The notes beneath the pieces were generated by a model that saw only the letters and a program-made list of their open reading frames with translations, was not told where the DNA came from and searched no databases. Below, piece by piece: positions 33,001 through 44,199 of a stretch of DNA of 64,000 bases; the first letter of the stretch is position 1; every line of letters starts with the position of its first letter. Location: the NCBI RefSeq assembly GCF_036370855.1, contig NC_088106.1:29724001-29788000 (forward strand). Direction: 5' to 3'. This DNA is from Dromaius novaehollandiae (lineage: Eukaryota > Chordata > Aves > Casuariiformes > Dromaiidae). The translations under genes were made by a program, and so were the position numbers.

Positions 33001-34194
33001 CTTTTGGCACCGTAAAGCTGGGTTTGTTGCCAGCAGACGGAGGTGTGACTGGTGCTCGGTGGGCTAAGCTCTGGGTAGCTGTCCTGTGTGCAACCTAGAT
33101 GGCAAAAATCATCTTTATTCCCCAAGAGCTTCCTCCTCATTCTCTGCTGACTGCTCTTTAATCAACTATTTAAAATTGAGCTCCGAGACTTTCATTGGTT
33201 TCCAAATCCCTGAGATTTAAGGAAATTGAAGGAAAAAAAACCACTAAAAGTCATAAAAAAGGAGAAGATATGCTGTCAGTGGCCAGCAGTTGGTCTGAGC
33301 CTGACCTGGAGCTGAGAGCTGCAATTGCCCTGCAAGGAAAAGCGGGTCTGGAACAGAGAAGGAAGAGGGAGCTTTTGGGGGCCGGAGCAATAAATAAATT
33401 CTCACAGGGTCTGAGAACAAACTTCAGTTTTCAGTATGGCTACAACTGGCATCGCAAGCGGATCTGGAGGCAGGGCTCCAGCGGGATTAGTAAAGATTTA
33501 TTTTTCTTTTTCTGGAGTGAGATGAAAGGGGGGAGGGGGAGGGAAAGACGAGCACTGAGTCCAGCAGAAAGGAACTCATTATTTTTTATCTTTTCCAGTG
33601 ACCTTGTTTTTTTTTTTTTTATTTTATTCCTACTTGAAAGTAGCTGCTTTCCTTGCAAAAGTTTGGAGATAGCTGGAGGAAAAAAGGGAAAAGAAAAAAA
33701 AGGATCTGGCAAAGAAAAGAAACATGGAAAATAAATAGAGGAGGTGGAGAAATGTCTCCTTGTGCTAGCTGATGTTTCTCCAAGGAGAAACCCCCATCCA
33801 GGGTTGACACCTCAACGAGAACCGTTCCTGGGAGAGCCTGGTTGGTGCCAGGAGCATGGGGAGGGATGGCTGGTCCGGGGATGAGCAGGGCAGGGGTGGC
33901 CTCTTGCCACATGTGTGTAGAGGTCAGGATTGTGCACGTGTGCATGTGCTTGTGCGCAAGGGGCTGTTGCTGGTCCTGGGCAGGGATGTGACCATTGCTG
34001 TGATGCTGCAAAGCTTCCTCGGCTGTTGTGCTCAGGGAAGCAGATACCCACAGTGCCTTACGAGATCTTTCTCAGCCTGGCTGTATTTATTGCATGTGAA
34101 ACTAGAACATGTGGGGAGGAGGACCATGTTTTTTGTGACTCCACTGGTTCTCACCCTGACCATATTGTGCATCTCCTAAAGGAATTGCTTTAGA
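30001..34194. other. Unique non-coding stretch with strand-asymmetric patches
   Basis: Includes the longest open frame of the window, 214 codons on the minus strand (30355-30999), overlapped by several plus and minus frames and without recognisable motifs. 30370-30530 repeats TGCTCCATGG several times. 33440-33720 is purine-rich with a T14 run at 33607-33620. No gene or interspersed repeat recognised. Confidence 0.4.
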
Positions 34195-34460
34195 GCCATC
34201 ACAAGAAGGCTTTTTGTTTTTTCCTCTCTAATTCAGTGAGCTTTGATTCCGGCTGGAAAGCTCACTAAAACATCTTCTCAGCCTACATGGGCAGCTTGAA
34301 ATGTGGAAATTGCCGCTGGCGATTCATTTGGCTCAGAGTTTGAAGCTTGCCTTGCTGCCTCCCGTTCATTTGGCCCTGACTTTTTTTCCTTAAGCACCCT
34401 CTTCTCCAGTTAGTCACCGTACAAGGAGTGTATTAGCAGATTAGATTAGCAGCAGCCCAG
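34195..34460. promoter_or_regulatory. Candidate conserved non-coding block
   Basis: Repeat-free sequence with two ATTCATTTGGC-like words (near 34321 and 34364), CTCTAATTCAG and a tandem TTAGATTAGCAG-type word near 34440. It resembles distal regulatory DNA. Low certainty. Confidence 0.2.
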
Positions 34461-35659
34461 ACACACGATGGGGATTATGGCCCCAGAGGTGCAAGGTGGT
34501 GCTGCCTAGGCCAAAGGAGCACCCCGAACCTGAACTGCTGCGTGAGGGACTGAGGCAGAAGGCTGGATCACTGCAAAGGAGGGTTTGGGATAGGAAAGGG
34601 ATGGTTCACCATCAAACTTCTTGCCACCAGAGGTTGCAGAGACCAGTTTCACGTGTTCAAAAAGCCATTGGATTCACAGGTGAAGTTCATTCAGAGGTAA
34701 TAAGCAGAAAGATGAGACTTAAGGGAAAGCCCTGACCACAGGTTTATCGGGACAGGGAGATCTTCCAAGGGCAACATCATGCTCTGTTCTCATGCTTTGC
34801 CTTGGGTTTTGCTGTTGCCTTGGGAGTGGATAGTGAAGGGGACATGGGTCTTCTCCTCCTGGCTGTTCGGTTACCTCCCTGGTCACAAGGGAGCTGCAGC
34901 AGGAGCGACGTTGGAACAGGCATGCTGAAGGGAGGGGATGCAGAGGTAGACATGGGCTGTCGCTTGTCCTACAGATGGGGAAGAGGAAATGAGAAAAGGA
35001 GCAATGGATGGAAATACCGAAGAGACTCACCTGGAGACTTGGCATGGAAAGATGCTTTTGTTAAGTTGCCTCAGAGCTTGTCTGTGGGCATCCTCTGCTA
35101 GGGACCCTGTGCTGAAGCCTGCAGCCACAGAGAGCTTAGCGTGAAAGGTCCTTCAAAGCCTCCCAGCTTCTCCCAGTGCTCCCAGCCTAATTGCGGGTTG
35201 ACTTGAGTTCATCCAGGAAGAAGACTTCTTCCTGCTCCTGCTGTCTCTGCATTCCCATTCCCACACAAAGTGAGCTTTTGTGTCTCCTCAGTGCCTCACT
35301 TTGCTGTGGTCCTGCTGTGCCTGCGTACCTCCCTATCAGGAAGCTGGGGACAGCCCCATGTGGGAGGTTCCACCAGCTGAGAAGTTCTTGAGAGCGAACC
35401 AAACCCATGAGTCAGCTCCAGATCCTGCCAGATGCTGCCTTTAGGGGATGAGGAGAGCTTGCAGGACCCCTCTGCCAAAATGTGGTTTACCATGGCAAGC
35501 TGTGGTCCCGTAACCCCCCGTCATCCCCATAATCCTCGTGGTCCCTGGGGCAGTTTGGCCCAGAAAGGTCCATGTGGCCATGGCCATTTTTATATGCAAC
35601 TGGGCTTTGTCCTTGAATTGGAAAAACACAGTTACACATTATTCCACGTAGTCCCTGTA
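34461..35659. other. Unique non-coding stretch, nothing recognised
   Basis: GC-moderate sequence with overlapping open frames of up to 108 codons and no recognisable protein pattern. Confidence 0.4.
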
Positions 35660-36010
35660 TTCACGTTAACAGCCCCTTCGTTTGCATTAAATTCGTGACA
35701 TTTAACCTTTAACTTGGCATGTTAAAAATTAAAAACTAAAGACCAGGTCTCCCAAAGGTGCAAGGACAGTCTATTAAGCTGTGAAAAAAACCCTCTTGCC
35801 AACACAGAGTGTGGCTAATTTTAGATAAAACCCAACCCTTGCTTTCCACTGGCAGCTTGGGATGATCTTCTCATGGTTACTCATAAATACTTATAAAAAT
35901 GCTTCAAGTGGTGGATTTGCATAGCTATAATGTCTCATAAATAATTCTAGGTACTAGTATTTAATTATGTGACCTATATTGTGGAGGCATTTTTACCTCA
36001 TTTATGGAAA
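35660..36010. promoter_or_regulatory. AT-rich candidate regulatory block
   Basis: Sequence with TTTAACCTTTAACTTGG, GGCTAATTTTAG, TAGTATTTAATTATG and similar words, and no recognisable repeat. It has the look of conserved non-coding DNA. Confidence 0.22.
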
Positions 36011-37104
36011 TCAGAGTCCTTCTGAATGGAAACCAGGTTATTAAGTGGCCATTGAGTTGCTGTCAGAGCAGCTGTAGAGAAGAAAGTGATGGGGACCCAG
36101 CCCAAATGCTTATCTGCAGGTTCCTGTTAGTATTAGCACTAATCAAGAATAATTTAACTAAAACCTTTATGCCTGCTTTTGGGAGCAGCATTTTAACCAC
36201 TGTGAGTCCCAGGAGAGTTGTCCATTTATTACGAAATCAGAGCAGCCCATTTAGGAGTGGGCTGTCTTTCCCAGTCATGTTGAGGTACGTGGCCCTTGGC
36301 GTGTGCTGGAAGCGCTTGCTGCATGACTCTGGAAGCGTGGGGACTCTGTCACTTCTGAACAGCGTGCTTGCAGTAAAGATAGCCATTACGCAGTGCAAAT
36401 GCAAGCCAACCACACGTGGAAAAACTCCGCCCAGAATACAGAGTTTGGGACTGGATCTGCCAAGCCCTGAATTCAGTGGGAAGTATCCTATTCTAGATTT
36501 AGTCCTTGGACTTGAAAGGAAATACAAAAAAAAAAAAAAATCTCTTTTTTTTTTTAATTTGAACTCACTCCAGTATTGAGTTGTTTCTAAAGCCCTTCGA
36601 AGGGAACAGGTGTGAGTAAAGGTTGTACTATGGGGAGTAAAGCTAGAGAAGAGGAAATAGAGTATAAAGGTCTTTTTAATAAATGTGCTTCAGCTAAAGA
36701 CTCTTACCGGATGCTGGCTGAGGTCTTGCGTGCATCAGTGAAAACACAATGCAAGCGCAAACCGAATGGTCTCGTGGTTGCTCTCTGCTTCTGGGAGTGT
36801 GTATAATTAATCCCAACTCCTACCCTCAAACTGCAGCACTGGAGAGAAATGGTTAAATAAATATAACCCTCATACAGAAGAAAAAACTTCATTTCAAGAG
36901 GGAAAAAAATTGCCTTGCAGTGCAGACTTTTCAGGCTGGAATTTTTTGCCAACTGGAACAAGGACTGGAAAAGGTTTGGGTGAGCTATAAATAGCTCTGG
37001 CAGCCAGCTCTGCTACCCTGCGGGAACCCACCTCCCCAGGAGCCTGAGTGACCTTACGCCAGCGAAGAAGTGGCGGGGAGAGATTTGGGCTAGGCGTCAC
37101 GGCA
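36011..37104. other. Unique non-coding stretch with an A/T homopolymer pair
   Basis: A15 at 36526-36540 is followed after TCTC by T11 at 36545-36555, a self-complementary pair. The plus frame 36004-36579 runs into the A tract and ends soon after, so it is not credible as a gene. Nothing else recognised. Confidence 0.45.
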
Positions 37105-37192
37105 GGGCCTGGAGCAGGCCAGGGATGGGGCCTGGGGGCCTGGAGGATGTTGGCGATGGGGATTGGGGGCCTGGAGCGCATCAGTGATGGGG
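37105..37192. repeat. Minisatellite: three 26-bp units at 31-bp spacing
   Basis: Units at 37105, 37136 and 37167 each begin GGGCCTGGAG and end GATGGGG, with variable middles. The spacing is exactly 31 bp both times. The G-rich strand is the plus strand. This is typical of a short GC-rich avian minisatellite. Confidence 0.75.
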
Positions 37193-37439
37193 ATCTGGAG
37201 GAAACCCCCTAATTCCCATGCCCCACAGCTTCTGGCCCAGCACAGCCTTGCTGGGCTCGGCCACCTCCGGCCAGGAGGCTCCCTCGAGCATCTCACGGGC
37301 TGCAGATGGCTCAGGAGCCCCAATTTGCCCTTTTCTGCTGCTCATTTCTGCTCCTGCGTGCGTGCCTGGCATCCCAGTCCTGGGCAAACGGCCCTCACGT
37401 GGAGCCCGCTGCCAACATCTGACTTCTTCGCAAGAGCCG
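37193..37439. other. GC-moderate unique stretch
   Basis: Several CpG pairs but not enough for an island. Overlapping open frames on both strands lack recognisable domains. Confidence 0.35.
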
Positions 37440-38060
37440 CCTGTCTCCAGTAGCATGAAGCAGTGATGTTATTATAAATAATTTATTCTCGGGCCGGGGG
37501 GCGGGGGAGGGGGGAGACTGAGCTTTTAATTAAAATGATATCTTACAGATCAAATAAATATGAATAGGATGCCAAATACAACTGTATGAATCCCAAACAT
37601 TCTCTTGTGTTTTAATTATTTGTGTTGATAAAACAAGAGCAAAGGCATTTTTAGTCTGCTTAGAGGGTTAGGAAGCAAAAGGTTGTGTTGGCATTTTTTT
37701 ATGTTCTTTTCAAGGAACAAATGTTTCAGAAGCACAGATCTGACAAACTATAATTCATATCAGGAATTAAATTGGGATTTAGAGAACAATTGTTAATATT
37801 TCAAAGTAATTGTTTAAGAAATTATCATTTTGGTATCTGCCTCAAAAATAATTACCCACCACTAATTTTTCTTTTTCAAAGGCTGCTATTTGTCGGAATT
37901 GTGGAGAGACAATGATTTTTGCTGCGGGGTATTTATATAGTTCAAATGAGAAGATAAATAGGAAGGGACTTTCATGTTACCAGGCAAATGAATCTGACTG
38001 ATGCATGACTTTGAGCTCCAAAATGGACCCTGGATTTATTTGGAAATTTGGGGAAGTTTT
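37440..38060. promoter_or_regulatory. Strongest AT-rich candidate enhancer / conserved non-coding element
   Basis: About 600 bp of repeat-free, AT-rich DNA dense in developmental factor words. These include TATAAATAATTTATT-like sequence near 37475, TTTTAATTAAAATGATATC near 37526, a perfect SOX-type palindrome AACAATTGTT at 37785-37794, and several AATTA cores at 37840-37870. A G-quadruplex motif lies inside it at 37491-37515. Such composition is typical of deeply conserved enhancers. Conservation itself cannot be seen here. Confidence 0.38.
37491..37515 (+). other. G-quadruplex-type motif
   Basis: Four G runs (G3, G6, G5, G6) are separated by loops of CC, C and A, a short-loop arrangement that predicts a stable quadruplex on the plus strand. 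It stands out in an AT-rich neighbourhood. Confidence 0.7.
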
Positions 38061-38656
38061 TAATGGATGGGCTTTGCAAGTCACAATGGGCAATTAAGAA
38101 TCAAACCCTGTGCATTTTAATTAGGAATGGGGACAGGAGGATTGCCTACTGCTTCAAGAAATCCCACCCAGTGCCTGGGGTGGGCTGCCACCGTGGTGGC
38201 TCTGCCCATTGCCGTGCAGGTCTGAACCAGGCCTTTTTCTTTGCCCCATGTGTATGAGAATAAAGCCCTTTATTTGCAACTCATGTGTGTGCTTTTGCAG
38301 CCAGTCTTTCAAACGTAGCCAGTGCCATCTCCCAGGCAGTCAAAGGAGATGTGACTGTGGTCTATAAATACACTCCTGAGAAGTATAAATGGAGGAAAGG
38401 AAGATTTTTTTCAATAGCTGATAGCCTTTTCTAGCCTCAGAGGCTACAATCTGCTTATGTCTCATCGAAATGCTAAGGAAAGGCTCCAAAAACCCTTATG
38501 ATGCCTGGGGAGCAGAGAAGAGTGCTGGATGCAAGACCTAGGTGGGATGACCGCCTAGAGAAGTAGGCATTTCTAGTTCTGCTCTGCAGACAGAGCATTG
38601 GTAAGCTGACTTTTCTGTGGCTCCCTGGAAAGGTATTGGATTCCTGAATATTTTAG
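38061..38656. other. Unique non-coding stretch
   Basis: Contains AATAAA at 38259-38264 followed within about 20 bp by GT-rich and T-rich bases, the arrangement of a polyadenylation signal. No upstream transcript is recognised, so I do not call a 3' end. Confidence 0.35.
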
Positions 38657-38960
38657 ATAATCATGGAAAAAAATAGGACTAGAAGGGCTCATAGACACCA
38701 TCTTCTGCATCCCACAGGCTCAGGGCGGGGTTGTCTGGGCTGTTGCTGTTGCAGTCTCCCCTACCCTCTTCTGTGCTGCACTGCTAGAAAGCACATCCTG
38801 ATGAGTTAACTTGAGCATCCTTGTTTCACTTCAGGCCCCTTACTCCTTGCTGTATTTGCAGCAGCTGGTGAGAAGGCTGCCTTCTCTCTCCCCTTATGCA
38901 TTTGAAAATCATTGCCTTGTCCTCTGCCTTGTGTCTTCAGGTAATCAAGTAATACAGCAG
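38657..38960 (-). mobile_element. Old CR1-type LINE 3' fragment, antisense
   Basis: Reading along the plus strand there is TAATCATGG, then 'ggactagaagggctcatag', then about 150 bp later 'taacttgagcatccttgtttc..ggccccttactcc'. It ends in 'gcatttgaaaatcattgccttgtcctctgccttgtgtcttcag'-like sequence. This is the order of a reverse-complemented CR1 3' UTR and frame end. Divergence is high. It covers a stretch of CR1 also present at 40640-41150, so the two are probably separate insertions. Confidence 0.55.
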
Positions 38961-40467
38961 CCATCGAGTTGTTGGCCCTGATCAAGCCTCCGTGGCTGCC
39001 TGTCTCCAGATTGCCGCTCCCTCGATGTCATCTGTCACAACTTGCTCCTTATTCTGCGTGTAGTTTGGTCCGGTGTGCCCCCTTCTGAAGGAGACCCCCA
39101 CTATGCTGTGTTGCTTTCCTGCAGAGCTTATGGGGAGTGTACCTTCCTGTGACACGTCTCTCTGAGCCAAGGTGATGGAGGAGACGGGCGGCTTCTCTTC
39201 TGTTAAAACCTTGCTTTCCGCAAGGAAAGGAGGGAAAGTGCAGCAGTGATACCACCAGAAAAGGTTCAGCAAGTGGCAGTTCCAAGGAGCTGCTGTAGAC
39301 TTTTTCCGGTCAGAGATGATAAAACTGGAAACTGTTTTCATGAAAACACAAAACTTCAGATGTGTATCTCAAGGAAGAGACCTCATTTCTGTTTTTCCAT
39401 ATTTTTTTCTGCGAAGTTAACATTTTTTGTTGAGAATAATTCTCAAATGTCGTTTGAAACATTTTGCTTACAAGCGCATGCTTTTTTTTTCCAGCTGGCT
39501 TTTCTCTAAGTGACGCTGATGTTGCTGATAATTTTTGAAATGCAGAGGGAGAAGGGACATTTTGCACAAAGTGTCATTCTGGGAAAGGCTATTTTTCACT
39601 GCACAAAACATTTTGTCATGTAAACTATTTAAAACAGCTCAATGTCAGGATACCCTCTAACTTCCCCAGAAACTATCTGGGCCTCCACTGAGCTTCTCCA
39701 ACTGTCCTGAAGGCCATCAGAACATTTTGCCTGACAACGTTTCCTAGCAGGTTGGTCCTTCCACCCGGTGAAGGACCCATACTGTCGACAAAACTGTCTG
39801 TCAGCCTCCCCTGGGGGCAAGACCCCATGGCTTGTGGGTCGCCAATCTGTCTTCCACTCACTTCGTCCTCTGCCTCCTTCTCCCCATAAATCTCAAGGAC
39901 TCGAGGCACTCTTGACGACTGGTCTGGAAGCTAATGAGGAGTGCACTTGACCTTTGCTGACGCCGCAATTAGAGATTACCGGTGAATGCTGGGGAAGCAG
40001 AGAAAGCTCTTTTTGGCTTCCTCTGCCCGGCGTGTTGTGAGTATCCCAATTACTAAGCAGATCACAGGGGCTGTGCTGGAAGGCGTTGGTATCAGCAAAT
40101 TACCAGGCTGTGGCGGGAGCAGTAATTAACACAGCTTTGTGCTGCCCTGTGTTTGGGGCTGTCACTCCTGTTTACACACTGTTGGATTGTGGGTCCCCTC
40201 GTGTGCCTGGGTTTTGATATCCTGCTGTGCGAAGTGGCGGTTTGTACCATTTATGCCGTACTTTTGAAATAATTGCCACGTTTGGGGAATTAATTGTAGC
40301 GTTTGCAGACGAGGGACGAAACACAGGCAGTGATTTGCATCGTGTGGGAAGGGATGGGACCGTGGGGAGAGCCTCAACCTGCCGGCTGTGACCAGCCCCC
40401 AGAGGCACCTGTTAAGGCACTGTCCCCCTGAGGATGGGCAGAGTGGTACAAGAGAAGTCAAGGAAGA
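38961..40467. other. Unique non-coding stretch, nothing recognised
   Basis: Mixed sequence with T-rich patches at 39405-39495. Open frames up to 119 codons on the minus strand lack recognisable domains. From 40468 the plus strand turns into a long pyrimidine tract leading into the possible exon below. Confidence 0.4.
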
Positions 40468-40490
40468 TTTTTTTTTTCTCTCTTTTGCAG

Positions 40491-40580
40491 TGAAAAGCTT
40501 TCTTCCTGATCTCTCACGGTGGAAATGAGAGAAGAGCAGGCTCTACACCCTCCTGACCTCCTCCTCTCGCAAGGCAGCAC
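40491..40580 (+). other. Possible short exon with strong splice-like sites
   Basis: A nearly unbroken pyrimidine tract (40468-40487) ends in GCAG at 40490. A near-perfect donor GTAAGT begins at 40581. The 90 bp between them is closed by stops in all three frames near its start, so it cannot be an ordinary internal coding exon. It does contain an ATG at 40527 with purine at -3, after which the frame stays open to the donor. It may be a 5' UTR or non-coding RNA exon, or chance. Confidence 0.3.
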
Positions 40581-40639
40581 GTAAGTCCTTAGTAGCTCCT
40601 GCCCAGGTGCATGGGAGAGCTTGGAAAATATTGGGAATC

Positions 40640-41150
40640 AGTAGCCACTTTGCTAGCAGTTCTCTGCTACATGTTTTACTCTAATCTGGCTTTAAATGGA
40701 TCAGGCAGTAGGGTTTGCAACCCTTCCTTTGGGAAGGCAATTCGTAGCATAGATCCATTCATAACAAATCTCTCTGCCAGGAAGTTTTCCCCTACTGTTA
40801 AGCCAATATTTTCCCATTCTTAATTTGAGCTATCACTACGTGTTTTGCATCTGTGTGGAGGCACTAAAAAAAAGAAAATCTCCCTTTCATGTTGTTTATC
40901 ATTTCTAAATATCAGAACTAACAAGCTAGACTTCCCTTGCTCTTTTCATCCTGCCTCGTAAATCATGTCCAGATCATTTCAGCAGCTCTTCCCTGCAACC
41001 CGTGTTCGTGTTGCTGATAGAGGGGTAATGGGAACGAGCTGCAAAATTCCAGGTGCATGAGATCTGAGTTGGTTGTCTTAACCCTGAGGCTAGAGAAACA
41101 ATATTCCCTTGCTGTCCTGCGACATATTTATTTCATGAAGGCTTTTCTTC
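40640..41150 (-). mobile_element. Old CR1-type LINE fragment, antisense, reaching into the coding part
   Basis: On the plus strand the following blocks appear in order. 'ccttcctttgggaaggcaattc' is near 40722, 'tgccaggaagttttcccctac' near 40777, and 'taacaagctagacttcccttgc' near 40920. 'cgtaaatcatgtccagatcatttcagcagctcttcc' is near 40960, and 'attccaggtgcatgagatctgag' near 41047. The last two correspond to antisense reverse-transcriptase-frame sequence in CR1/L3-type LINEs. It is highly diverged and inactive. A related L3 or L2 LINE cannot be excluded. Confidence 0.6.
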
Positions 41151-44100
41151 CCTGATACATCACAATAAATTGGACAGGAACCCAAAGAAACCAGCAGTAA
41201 TGAAGACTCTCTCTCAGGATTTCATGGTTCCCAATTTTGGATTGGGGGACCCCTATTCTTTTTATATTTCCTTTACACTCACTAAAGCTCTAGTTACTGA
41301 CTTGATAAATATCTACCATCTTTTTTTCTTTTTCTTTTTTTTTTTTTTTGCCATAAGGTTCATTATGGGAAAAAGAAGGGAGGGAAGTGGAGAGGGAGAA
41401 GCCAATCATGCCAGCTGAAAGCTTGCCATCTCTGAATGCGTCCACTGCTGGAGGCACAGAGACTGGTGTCTTCCCTGTGATTGCCTTGCAGCTGCTCTAA
41501 GAGTGGCCTGCCCGCCTTGCAGATCGTGCCAGCAGAAGGAGCTCCTAGGTGTTTTGTGGCAGGATTTGGCTGCTCAAAGGGCCTGGATCGCCGCCTGGTC
41601 CCCCTGGATGTACGGCACTTGGTTGAACGCCTCTCCACCAGCAGCCAAGGACTGGATTTTGAAGCGCTGCTGCTTTCTGAAGGATACTTGCGGGGTCAGC
41701 TGGAAGGACACTAAGAGCAATGGCAGACACCCAAATTGCTTTTCACACTGATTTTCCAACAGCCCAAATAGTCCGTGAAACAGGACACCTGCTTCCTGCC
41801 CAGCTCTATCTAGGAGCATGCTTTAGCACAACTGTTCCACCTTTGGGCCTGAGTTCTCACCTTCCTCTTTTTATTCCTTGAAAGGCTTAACAATTAACCA
41901 ACTAATTTGATCTGTATTGTGCTAGATCCAGAAAACACCCTGACAAAATCCATGAGCATCTTGAGCATCTTCAGGCATTTGAACTGAATATTCACCCACG
42001 TAATAGCTGAGATAGGCCACCACTAAGCATATGGAAGAACATGGAAGAATTCATTCATTGTAGGACATCTCAAGCAGCCAGAATACTTTATCCACATGTA
42101 TATCTCTTCACAAATGGTCCTGGTAAACCATGTTTGCTCAGTAAATGCACCATGGGAATAGTGCAATCTATCATAATGGCAGTGGGGCACAGCCAGCACA
42201 GCCAAAAAGCAGAGATCAGGTACTAGTGGTTTCTGGAAAAGGTTTTGAAAATATGAGCACGCTCTCCCAAATAGTCATGAATGAAGCAAAACAGCAGAGG
42301 CTCTCAGACTATCAGGAATGGATCAGCAGTGCTCAGCAGAGCAATTGCTGGGAATTTGTAGAGTGCTGGCTTATTTGGCTAAGGGAGCAAGTGCTCCAGC
42401 TGAACAAAGCAGAGCGGATGATTTGAGTGCATGGTCTGGTGAAGGAAGGAAGAGAGGTGGTGAATGTTTTTTCCTCCCATAGGAAAACTAGGTATTTGCA
42501 CTAAAGATAACTTAAAATAGAGATGTGTGTTTCTCCGTAGTATGTGTCTGTGCTGGCAATGCTGCAGGTTCCAGGAGGCTCTCTGGGTGGTTAGGGAGGT
42601 GTCCATATATTTTAGCATACAGGGGAGCTGTTCATGAGGAAAGCTCTCTAATTAGAAGAAAATATTTGAACTCCATAGGCTTTTGGTGAAATATCTGAGA
42701 AAGGCAGCAGATGTTGCTGAAATGTTTTTATGCAACTATTTTCCCCCTCTTTCTTCCCATGTTTTTTTATGTGGTGCATTGAATTAAAATTCAATACACA
42801 GCTTACAGCTATTTACTGGGGGTGCCAAAATCTTGCTCTGAATCAAAGCCGGTTCCTCATCCGAAGCAGAGTACATGCACACCCACCAGCATCCCTCTGC
42901 CTTACTTCCAAGAGCTGCAAGTTATCCAGAATTTCCAGCTCACCCCTGGGAGCTATCATATTCAACAGAATGATGCAAAAGGGGCCCCCAAAAGGTGACA
43001 AACAGGAGTGGTGGCTGCTCCCTCGGTGTCCATCACATCAGCACAGTGCTGGGCCACCAGCCACGTGGGTCCTCCAGAGGACCATAGCATGCACAGCGAT
43101 AAATTCTTGGCAGCCTGCCTGAGTACATGTTACCACAACAAAGGTGGCAACGTGGTACGTCTTTTGCTTGACGAACTGGGGCGAGCAATTGCAAATTAAA
43201 CCAAGTGTTGCAGCATATGTCCTGATCCATTGCTTCCCTAGGAGGGACTGGAAACACCCCAGGTATATATAGGTGAGTGTATCTCAGACAAGACTACTCC
43301 AAGGTCTCCCCCAAACATCTCATAGCACACTGTTCCCAGCTAGCCCCTATTCCTCCACTGGATCTGGTGTCATCCTGGTTGGTACAGTGTCCAAATAATA
43401 CACACTTTGCATACTCCTGCCTTGGATCTCTCCTTTGCCTCATATTTCACCTTCTCTGAAGAACAAGAAAGCAGCAAAACTGGCTCCTCAATCCCAAAAG
43501 AAAACTGACACGAACATTTGACTGCCTTAAGGACCTTCCGAAAAGCCTCATCGAGGCATCTGACTTTCAGGATGGCTTCAGAAGAGGAATAATTCAAGAC
43601 AGGAACCTGAATATAGGTGTGAACTCCTCAGTTCAAGGAGACTTGAGAGAGAGAAAGCCCCATTTTAGAATATTACAGTGCAGTAGTATTGGCTGTCTCA
43701 GTGTCGGCCTCATTAGGGTAGCTCTGAACTGACTTACGGGGGAGACGTCTGCCACAAACTACCCTGAATGGTGGAAAAGTGGGAAAATGTTTGTCCTTGT
43801 GTAAGACATATACAGAGAATAACTTGGCGATCTACAACAAAGGACAGGTGGAGTTCCCAACGAAATGCAGGTGGATAAATGCAAAGAGACGATTTCACAT
43901 CCTCCTTGTGAAATTTTCCCTTTAATATCAGAAGTAGAGGAATTTTCCTTAAAGAAAGGGAGCTCAGCAGACCACATCCTAAATACCATCAGCATGTCCA
44001 GCACACACACAGAGCACCATTCAGATAGGGAATAATGACATACCTTTCTCCTTGAAGGACCATTGCCCAGGAGTCTATGGAGAATCAGGTGAGTAGTTTG

Positions 44101-44199
44101 AACATCAAATGCCACCTCAAATCGGAAACTCCATTGGTTTTGTTGTAGAGTCAAAACAAGAGTCTATATGAGTTTGTGTGTTTTGTGTCACCCCAAAAG
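41151..44199. other. Mostly unique stretch with two open frames of note
   Basis: A pyrimidine tract lies at 41320-41349. A plus frame of 93 codons (42145-42426) ends in a polar, Gln- and Trp-containing stretch that reads somewhat like protein. A minus frame of 131 codons lies at 43759-44154. I recognise neither as a known family and see no flanking terminal repeats. A donor-like CAG|GTGAGT lies at 44086-44094. Nothing is called. Confidence 0.35.

Noticed and set aside
33195-33734. 179-codon plus-strand open frame
   Set aside because: Its second half is purine-rich low-complexity sequence giving Lys/Gly/Glu runs and T tracts giving Phe runs.
36526-36555. A15 / T11 pair as a Rho-independent terminator or miRNA hairpin
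   Set aside because: It is a homopolymer pair with a four-base spacer in vertebrate DNA; no mature miRNA-like arm structure.
36004-36579. 191-codon plus-strand open frame
   Set aside because: It runs into a homopolymer A tract that reads as poly-lysine and then stops; there is no other support.
38259-38300. AATAAA with GT-rich downstream sequence
   Set aside because: Such signals are frequent by chance, and no transcript leading to it is recognised.
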